Origin: Psychrobacter sp. I-STPA10 | GTDB taxonomy: Bacteria; Pseudomonadota; Gammaproteobacteria; Pseudomonadales; Moraxellaceae | Reading direction: 5' to 3' | Assembly (NCBI RefSeq): GCF_021012795.1 | Contig: NZ_VFYU01000003.1 | Span: 103,885-167,884, forward strand | Length of the DNA: 64,000 nt | Shown: positions 57,541 through 64,000 of the stretch, one piece after another | How the letters are laid out: every line of letters begins with the position of its first letter | How positions within the stretch are numbered: the first letter of the stretch is position 1 | Position numbers and translations under genes: made by a program | The notes under the pieces: model-generated | Seen by the model: only the letters and a program-made list of their open reading frames with translations | Database searches by the model: none | What the model was told of the DNA's origin: nothing

Positions 57541-58812
57541 ATGCAAAAGATAACAAGATCACAGCTACTTATGGCAGGTATGATTTTAACAGTAAGTAGC
57601 TATACATATGGTGGTGAAACGACAGGGTTTCAAATTAATGTGGTTGATAGAAAGTATGGAGATAGCATATCTGTCACACCACCTAATCAAAGAAGACAAT
57701 CATATAGTTACAGTATACTTAGAAATGTGCAATGGAAACGTTTACCTGTTAACACTCAAGTCTGCAATACAGGACAACGCGATATTAAGATTAGTCAAAG
57801 CATGATTGGTGTTAGCAATTCCAAAAATGTGAGTATTGCAAAAGGTAAGTGTATCAATCTTGAGGAAGATGGTATAGGTCAGTGGAGTGTAGGGCTTATA
57901 ACTAGATTGATTGAAACAGTAAAAGCACCATTTTCTCGACCAACACAGGCACAAGCACATCGAAATTCTAATAGAGGTGGTAGTACCACTTCAGACGATG
58001 GTGAGTTGGACAGTTTAACTGCTTGCCTTGGTAGTTCGTCCAGTTATCAATATATACAATCAGGTCATTATTCTAGCTTTGGTATTCCTTTTAAATCAAT
58101 ACCAGATCAGTATTATGCTACATTGAATATATATGACTTATCTACTGATAATTTAAGCCAAGAAAAAAATAGTAATAGTAGTGAAGTTGCACAAAATACT
58201 GCAAAACAAGATGTGCAAGAACCCATGAAACAAGGTATTGAGACGATAGGACAACAAGCAGAAAAAACATTAGATTCTGCTTTATACTCTCTAACGAAAA
58301 AAAATCCTATACAAACAGTTGAAATAAAAGATAATTTTGCAATCTTTACAAATATAAAATTTGACAAAAACAAGATGTATAGTCTTACTATTAGTGATCA
58401 TTTGACTGATAATAGTCAGAAAGAAGATATGATGTTAATTTATTCTATGGATATAAAAAATATAAGCAAAGAAGCCGATAATAGCTTAAATATTCCTAAT
58501 TGGTATCAAGTGCAAGAAGAGTGGAAGGCGAATGATAGTTTGGCTCTTCCTCATTGGTATCAAGTGCAAAAAGGAGAAGATGTAGATAGTATAGAAAAAC
58601 AAAAAAATATTATTTATCAGATTGATGTTTTTAAAAAAGATCATTCAATACTTTATCTAAATGCTATCAATCAACTTAGCATGATAGCAGCTAATACTGA
58701 CGATCAACAAAATATCTCTCCACCTATTTACTCTCTACTTCATTTTTATCAACGTAGCTATTGCTCAGATATAGGACAGCCACAACAGCAACAAACAGTC
58801 ATTGAGCAATAA
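57541..58812 (+). CDS. Secreted protein of unknown family, first gene of the CHASE2-CHAT cluster
   Basis: A 423-residue protein with a Sec signal (MQKITRSQLLMAGMILTVSSYTYG, cleavage near residue 24) and no further TM helix, so periplasmic or exported. Residues ~25-105 look beta-rich with two Cys (VNTQVCNTGQ, AKGKCINLEED). A Ser/Arg/Gly linker (HRNSNRGGSTT) is followed by a second domain, with a helical stretch around 220-250 and a small duplication, NWYQVQ/HWYQVQ, near residues 320-345. No family recognised. Low GC. It is followed after 37 bp by the CHASE2 gene on the same strand. Confidence 0.75.
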   Translation: MQKITRSQLLMAGMILTVSSYTYGGETTGFQINVVDRKYGDSISVTPPNQRRQSYSYSILRNVQWKRLPVNTQVCNTGQRDIKISQSMIGVSNSKNVSIAKGKCINLEEDGIGQWSVGLITRLIETVKAPFSRPTQAQAHRNSNRGGSTTSDDGELDSLTACLGSSSSYQYIQSGHYSSFGIPFKSIPDQYYATLNIYDLSTDNLSQEKNSNSSEVAQNTAKQDVQEPMKQGIETIGQQAEKTLDSALYSLTKKNPIQTVEIKDNFAIFTNIKFDKNKMYSLTISDHLTDNSQKEDMMLIYSMDIKNISKEADNSLNIPNWYQVQEEWKANDSLALPHWYQVQKGEDVDSIEKQKNIIYQIDVFKKDHSILYLNAINQLSMIAANTDDQQNISPPIYSLLHFYQRSYCSDIGQPQQQQTVIEQ

Positions 58813-58849
58813 TCGTATACGGTTTTAATGGATTAAAGGGTATTTTAAA

Positions 58850-60913
58850 GTGAAGTCTCGGTCACCCTCCTCGTTTTTATTTAAGTTATTGATATTAGCG
58901 AAGCTGATTTTATACCCTTTTATCAAGGTGGTTAGCTGGCTATTAAAGTCAACCAAAACTACCCAATTTACCCAGCATTATTTTATTCAAACTAAAGAGC
59001 AACTCAATAATTTATCAGATTTTTCAAAACGATTTTTGATTGCAATGGCAGTCGGTATAGTTTCGTCTGGATTATTATCTCAGATGGATAAAATCACCTA
59101 TGTTCATGATATTAAAGAATCAATATTTGATACAACATTGCAGGTATTTACTGAATATAGTGATAAAAAAGGGGTGTTTGATAGCGAGCCAGTATTACTG
59201 GTTATTGATGAGGAGTCTGAACAAAATAGTGAGTGGTTGCAAGATCCAGATAAACAAGCAGTAGTCAATATCTTGCAGTTGGTAGATAAAGCATATCAGC
59301 TTGGTAGCCGTCATGTATTTATTGATTTTACTTTTGAAGTAGATGAAAAAAATCTAGCAGCAGTTCAGTCTTTTATTGATAAGTATAAAGATAACCCACA
59401 ACCGCTACATTTATATGTAGCTACCTCAACCATGGTAGATCCTTGTCTGCCCAACGAAGAATATTTTACCTCTATTTCAGATAATATTTGGCTACATTAT
59501 CCACTACAGAGTGGCAACTTGTATATACATCCAGTATCTCCGACTTATTATCAAAGTACAGATGGGGTCGTCAGATATTGGAAGTTATTTAATGCGTTTC
59601 AATGGCACGCCTCTGATAAGCTTAATGCTAGTCAGGGAATTTCTGATAATATACCTACTGCCCATACCGCCAGTAATGATGTCATAGATGCTAACAGCCG
59701 TTGGGTATTCTTGCCTTCACCTCAGCTTGCTTATCATGTAGTAAAAAGTATTGAAGCCGGTCCAGCTCACCAGATTGCTCCAACATTAGCAAAATTACCT
59801 TGGCTACATAGTTTTGACACTGTCTCGAGTAGCAATAGTAATTTGACCACAACGGCTAGAAAAGATTTTATTAATAATACTTATGAGCAGCTCATTACGC
59901 TTAGTGATGATAATAAATTAAAGTCCTTTTGCCAGCTTGATACGACTCAACCTTGTATTGCCCCGACGTATCTAGCGAAAGATATAACTTCCATACCCAA
60001 GGGTTATGAAGCTTATAATCAACATGATTTTCAAAACCATCTTGCTAATCCAACTTCAGAACAATGCAATATAACCATCGACTATTTTGTTAATAATTTT
60101 GTGGTAAAAAAAGACAGCGATATCGTTGATAACCGTATCATATACTCGATGAAATCTTGGCAAGAAGATATCTTAAGTCGCCATGAAAAAAAATATCAAT
60201 TAACCACTCCTTTAATGATGCTCCAGTCTGAATACGAGCAAGGGGCATGGCAAGATAGTCCTGTAGCGATAGGTGCAGCATATGCCAGTGCCAAAGATAA
60301 TTTTCGTACGCCGATTGGAGATATGCCTGGTGTATTGGTTAATCTTAATGCGCTGGTATCATTTGATCAGTTTGGTTCTATTAGTGAGATGACACTGTGG
60401 CAGCGCATTGTATTTAATGGTCTGATTATTGTCATGGCTGCGTTGATATTTGCTAAGTTTAGTCCTAAATGGGCGACCTTTATTAATATTGGCTTGGTGA
60501 TCATTTGTATCGTATTGTTTTATCACTGGATGTTTTCTCAAGGAGTTTGGTTAGAGTTTGGTTTACCCCTGTTGGCCATCAATATTGCTCAATATGTGTT
60601 TGAGTATGTGGAGCATCGTAACCAAAAAAGGCAAAAAATACGTCAAGAGTATGAGAAAAATAAGTTAGTGGAGCATAATCAGAACTTAAAACAGCAATGG
60701 TTACAAGAGACGCAACAAAAGCTGGCATTACAAGAGCAAAATCTAGATATTGAAAAACGTTTACTCAATGCACAGCAGCAGCTTAATACAGTTGAAGATA
60801 AGTATCAGCAAGAACGTGAGAGTCACCAGATGACTGAGAAAAAATTATTAGAGACTCAGCGTATATTAGAAGAGATGGTTAAAAACAGTCCTTGGGATAA
60901 GGTGGATCATTAG
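58850..60913 (+). CDS. CHASE2-domain membrane sensor with C-terminal coiled coil
   Basis: A 687-residue membrane protein. Two N-terminal hydrophobic segments (about 11-32 and 62-79) precede an extracytoplasmic CHASE2 domain (about 100-510), marked by PVLLVIDEESEQ, GSRHVFIDFTFE and the diagnostic AIGAAYASAKDNFRTPIGDMPGVLVNLNALVSF. Three TM helices (about 518-585) follow, and then a long Gln/Glu/Lys coiled coil (about 590-680). CHASE2 usually precedes a kinase, cyclase or diguanylate cyclase; none is present here, so output may be by protein contact. The start is a GTG at 58850, with AAAGGG upstream. A 126-bp gap leads to the CHAT gene. Confidence 0.88.
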   Translation: MKSRSPSSFLFKLLILAKLILYPFIKVVSWLLKSTKTTQFTQHYFIQTKEQLNNLSDFSKRFLIAMAVGIVSSGLLSQMDKITYVHDIKESIFDTTLQVFTEYSDKKGVFDSEPVLLVIDEESEQNSEWLQDPDKQAVVNILQLVDKAYQLGSRHVFIDFTFEVDEKNLAAVQSFIDKYKDNPQPLHLYVATSTMVDPCLPNEEYFTSISDNIWLHYPLQSGNLYIHPVSPTYYQSTDGVVRYWKLFNAFQWHASDKLNASQGISDNIPTAHTASNDVIDANSRWVFLPSPQLAYHVVKSIEAGPAHQIAPTLAKLPWLHSFDTVSSSNSNLTTTARKDFINNTYEQLITLSDDNKLKSFCQLDTTQPCIAPTYLAKDITSIPKGYEAYNQHDFQNHLANPTSEQCNITIDYFVNNFVVKKDSDIVDNRIIYSMKSWQEDILSRHEKKYQLTTPLMMLQSEYEQGAWQDSPVAIGAAYASAKDNFRTPIGDMPGVLVNLNALVSFDQFGSISEMTLWQRIVFNGLIIVMAALIFAKFSPKWATFINIGLVIICIVLFYHWMFSQGVWLEFGLPLLAINIAQYVFEYVEHRNQKRQKIRQEYEKNKLVEHNQNLKQQWLQETQQKLALQEQNLDIEKRLLNAQQQLNTVEDKYQQERESHQMTEKKLLETQRILEEMVKNSPWDKVDH

Positions 60914-61038
60914 TAAAATATATAAGTAATACAGCTAATAGTTTAGCCAATTAAATATCCATAAGCAGCAATATAAATTCAAACATATATATTTTGAACA
61001 TATGTAATATAGTTTAATCATCCAAAAGGAACAGGATA

Positions 61039-64000
61039 ATGACGATAAAAATACGAGCGTTAGCATTGAGTATTTCGTTGATATCATCATCAGTGATGGC
61101 AGCAGATGAAGTAGAGAAACAAGATTTGGTAAGTCTAAGTGTAGAGCAGTTAACTACAAAACTACAAACTGCCCAACAAAATGAAAAAGATAAACACTCT
61201 GCCTATCTGATTGCTGAGCAGTTGTACCAAAAACAGCCTAATGAAGAAAATGCGCAGCAATTTATTGACTCCTTTATTGAACTATCAAAAGTAGAGCAAC
61301 AACAATACCTTAAGTCTTATCTACCTGCATTAGCACAACTGATGCAGACCTATTCACAAAATAAATATGTTACTAGCTTAGGATGTTGGTCAGTTTTATT
61401 AACAAATCAGATTAACTTAGCAAAAGATTATTGCCAACAAGCATATTTATCAGACTATGCCTCGCCAGCAGATATTATTAATCTGGCGCATATCCAAGCA
61501 GCACAGGGTAATATGGATACTGCCAAGCAGATGTATAATCAAAGCCTTGCTATGGCTGCGACACAAGGTAATGGAGAAGATTTTGTCACTGAAGCTAAGC
61601 AAGACTTTGTTTTATTAGATAATATTTATACTCCAGTACAGGCAGAAGAGTATCAAAAATATATGGTATTGCAATGGCAACAGGTATGGTTAAATTATCA
61701 GCAATTAACTTCACAGCGTAATCAAGCTTACCAGAATCAAGAATGGAAACAGGGGTTTACAATAGCTCAGCAGCAACAAGATATCATAAAACAGCAATTT
61801 GGTGAAGAGTCACTTTATTATGCGGATATTATAGAAATAGTTGCCAATTATCACCAACGGTTAGGGCAATATAAGCAAGCTTTACCTTTATACCAAAAAT
61901 CATTAGCTATTTTTGAGAAAGTATTGGGAGAGGAATATAAAAGTACAGCAACCAGTTATAACAATTTGGCTAGCTTATATGAAACTTTAGGAGATTATAA
62001 TAAAGCTTTATCTTTATATCAGAAATCATTAGCTATTAGAGAGAAAGTATTGGGAGAAGATCATCCAGATACAGCAAGCAGTTATAACAATTTGGCTTTC
62101 TTATATAATAATTTAGGGGATTATGATAAAGCCTTGCCTTTATACCAGAAGTCATTAGCTATTAGCGAGAAAGTCTTTGGAGAAGTGCATCAAACTACAG
62201 CAACCATTTATACCGGTTTAGCTGGAAAATATCAAATATTAGGCTATAATGATATAGCTTTAATATTATTTCAACGTGCGTTAGAGATTCATAAAAAAAT
62301 ACTCGGTGAGGAGCATCCCAATACTGCATTTAGTTATGATAATTTAGCTGGGATTTATGAGGTTTTAGGTAAATATAATCAAGCTGTAGTTGCATATCAA
62401 CATGCGTTAGAGATTAGAGAAAAAGTATTTGGCACTTATGATATTGTCACAGCTTCTAGTTATAATAATTTGGCTGTCTTACATAGTAGTTTTGATCGAT
62501 TGCTAGCAGCCCATTATTACGCAATGTTATCTCATAAACTTTATATCTTTAATCTTGAAAGTATCTTTGCTAATCAAAGAAAACAAGCTTTTATCAAAAC
62601 TAACTCCTACTATACCCCATTAGTGCTTAAAACCGCCCACAGCCTTATCCAAGCACAAGCAGACAAACCTCTACAACCCACAGCAGAAGAACTAAAATAT
62701 ACCCCTGAACTAAAAGCCATCACTAACACCCAAATACATCAAGACACCCTAAACGCATGGCTAAACAGCAAAGGTGCATTATATGACAATGAAAACATGC
62801 TTGCCATGCTTAGAAACAATAGTAAATACCTTAAAATTGCCAACAAAATTGATGAGATTACTCAACAAAAGCAATACCTAACTGATCTTTACAAGCAATT
62901 ATTAAATAGTACTGATAATAGAAAAATTGATCCTGAACAAACAACAGAGCAAATCAACCAAGCCCAAAGCAAAATAGCAGACCTAGAAAGCCAACTTGCT
63001 GCACAAGCAGACAGCTTTCGTATAGAACTTGGGCTAAAAAACATTAGCAGCCAACAAATTGCCGACACCCTAACAGCAGACCAACTATACATAGACTTTG
63101 CCCATACCGAAGACGGCTACTACATCTTTACCCTAGACCACAACAACCACATAACCTTTGAGCGCATAAACAACAGCAGTCAAATAGATAAACTCACCCA
63201 TGACCTACAAAACAGCATTCAAGACACCCAAACCCAAATTACCAGCATCAACAACAACAAAACCCTAAATAGCAGCCTCAAAACTGCACGTATCCACCAA
63301 CTAAACAACCAAATGTCGCACAACAACCAACAATACCTACAACAGCTCTACCAACACCTTATCAGCGACACTAAACTAAACATCGACAGCAAAGCAGAAC
63401 TCATCATCTCAGCCGATGGTGCACTGCGACTATTACCCTTTGACGCCCTTATTGACCCACAAGGACAATACCTAATCCAAAGTCATCGTATTCGCTACAT
63501 ACCCAGTGGCAAAGAATGGTTACGCCTACACAAACAGCCCAAACATACCATCCCCAACAAAGACCTGACCATATTTTATAACCCCGACTACCACGACACC
63601 AAGCACAAAGATGAAGCAGACAACCGACAAGCCATCACCCGCAACACCGATATTAGCAGTAACACCAGTTTAAGAAATCTAACCTTTAATGACCTCCCCG
63701 GCACCCAACAAGAAGCCGAAGACATCATTGCCACCCTAAAACAGCACCAAGGTAAGATACAAAGCTATAGCCGTGAACAAGCCAATAAAGACAACCTGCT
63801 ACAGACCAAAGACAGCAAACTATTACACATAGCCAGTCATGGATTTTTTATCAATGACCCAGAAATTGACAACCCCATGCTCAAATCAGGAATAGCCCTA
63901 ACAGGAGCAACAGCAAATAGCTACACTGGCAAAGTTACTGCCTTAGACCTGATGGGCATACAACTAGATGGCACAGACATGGTAGTACTCTCAGCCTGTG
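61039..64000 (+). CDS. Secreted TPR-CHAT protease (caspase-like), partial
   Basis: Reads off the right edge after 987 codons. It has a Sec signal (MTIKIRALALSISLISSSVMA, cleavage before ADE, about residue 22), an N-terminal helical region with TPR-like units, then kinesin-light-chain-type TPRs of 42 residues (about 270-480; SYNNLASLYETLGDYNKALSLYQKSLAI), a coiled-coil/linker region rich in Gln/Asn, and a C-terminal CHAT domain. The CHAT caspase-like dyad is visible: His934 in LLHIASHGFF and Cys987 in VVLSAC, the last complete codon in the window. CHAT proteases are cysteine peptidases related to separase and caspases; a signal peptide places this one outside the cytoplasm. AAGGA precedes the ATG by 8 nt. 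Confidence 0.9.
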   Translation, partial: MTIKIRALALSISLISSSVMAADEVEKQDLVSLSVEQLTTKLQTAQQNEKDKHSAYLIAEQLYQKQPNEENAQQFIDSFIELSKVEQQQYLKSYLPALAQLMQTYSQNKYVTSLGCWSVLLTNQINLAKDYCQQAYLSDYASPADIINLAHIQAAQGNMDTAKQMYNQSLAMAATQGNGEDFVTEAKQDFVLLDNIYTPVQAEEYQKYMVLQWQQVWLNYQQLTSQRNQAYQNQEWKQGFTIAQQQQDIIKQQFGEESLYYADIIEIVANYHQRLGQYKQALPLYQKSLAIFEKVLGEEYKSTATSYNNLASLYETLGDYNKALSLYQKSLAIREKVLGEDHPDTASSYNNLAFLYNNLGDYDKALPLYQKSLAISEKVFGEVHQTTATIYTGLAGKYQILGYNDIALILFQRALEIHKKILGEEHPNTAFSYDNLAGIYEVLGKYNQAVVAYQHALEIREKVFGTYDIVTASSYNNLAVLHSSFDRLLAAHYYAMLSHKLYIFNLESIFANQRKQAFIKTNSYYTPLVLKTAHSLIQAQADKPLQPTAEELKYTPELKAITNTQIHQDTLNAWLNSKGALYDNENMLAMLRNNSKYLKIANKIDEITQQKQYLTDLYKQLLNSTDNRKIDPEQTTEQINQAQSKIADLESQLAAQADSFRIELGLKNISSQQIADTLTADQLYIDFAHTEDGYYIFTLDHNNHITFERINNSSQIDKLTHDLQNSIQDTQTQITSINNNKTLNSSLKTARIHQLNNQMSHNNQQYLQQLYQHLISDTKLNIDSKAELIISADGALRLLPFDALIDPQGQYLIQSHRIRYIPSGKEWLRLHKQPKHTIPNKDLTIFYNPDYHDTKHKDEADNRQAITRNTDISSNTSLRNLTFNDLPGTQQEAEDIIATLKQHQGKIQSYSREQANKDNLLQTKDSKLLHIASHGFFINDPEIDNPMLKSGIALTGATANSYTGKVTALDLMGIQLDGTDMVVLSAC
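61891..62268 (+). repeat. 126-bp tandem TPR-coding repeat
   Basis: Three units starting at 61891, 62017 and 62143 share near-identical DNA (TACCAAAAATCATTAGC-type starts), each 126 bp or 42 codons. The first two are most alike; the third diverges in its second half. The DNA identity points to recent duplication or gene conversion, and a change of copy number would stay in frame. Confidence 0.85.

Noticed and set aside
1..64000. CRISPR arrays, rRNA genes, prophage genes or complete insertion sequences
   Set aside because: No regularly spaced repeats, rRNA motifs, phage structural genes or transposase frames were seen; the only mobile-type signals are small non-coding elements.

Overview
The window is a chromosomal stretch from an AT-rich gammaproteobacterium, most likely family Moraxellaceae (Psychrobacter/Moraxella/Acinetobacter relatives). 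This rests on the fused nuoCD gene in a complete 13-gene nuo operon, the rplU-rpmA pair next to an octaprenyl diphosphate synthase gene, type II secretion genes scattered over several loci, a FabR-like regulator, and abundant Asn/Gln-rich low-complexity inserts. The genus is an inference from memory of gene content; no search was run.

Layout. 1-3932: an RND multidrug efflux operon (membrane fusion lipoprotein and the first ~783 residues of the pump, cut by the left edge) behind a promoter with MerR-type geometry. 4112-6989: ispB (opposite strand), rplU-rpmA and lolA. 7484-24235: the nuo operon for complex I (nuoA, B, CD, E, F, G, H, I, J, K, L, M, N) with a promoter candidate and a strong terminator; several subunits carry unusual hydrophilic extensions. 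24261-34669: a palindromic intergenic element, a ferredoxin-NADP reductase, an unknown gene, a TonB-like protein, a MipA/OmpV-like outer membrane protein, a rhomboid protease, an Asn-rich orphan, the L-lactate operon lldP-lldD and a glutaredoxin-like protein. 34895-39411: mtgA, ppk1, three tandem genes for small acidic probably disordered proteins, and tRNA-Leu(CAA). 39528-48413: a second ferredoxin-NADP reductase, a MITE-like element, leuA, an AraC regulator, trmO, a GspE/PilB-type ATPase, a hexapeptide acyltransferase and a TatD nuclease. 48595-52550: a TetR gene joined by a stop/start overlap to the minor pseudopilin genes gspH, gspI, gspJ and gspK. 52617-57182: a second MITE-like element, a FabR-like regulator, dgt, a Zur-box-controlled His-rich MliC-like lipoprotein, and ychF.

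57541-64000 is the most unusual region: three co-directional genes encoding (i) a secreted protein of unknown family, (ii) a membrane CHASE2 sensor that ends in a coiled coil instead of a known output domain, and (iii) a large protein with a Sec signal peptide, kinesin-light-chain-type TPRs and a C-terminal CHAT (caspase-like) protease domain. Its predicted His/Cys dyad is present, with the Cys as the last complete codon before the right edge. I read this as a cell-envelope sensor plus a periplasmic or surface TPR-CHAT protease. Base composition changes sharply inside the CHAT gene, suggesting a mosaic origin.

The other candidate for an undescribed unit is the Zur box 26 bp upstream of a lipoprotein that joins a His-rich zinc-binding repeat array to a lysozyme-inhibitor-like domain.
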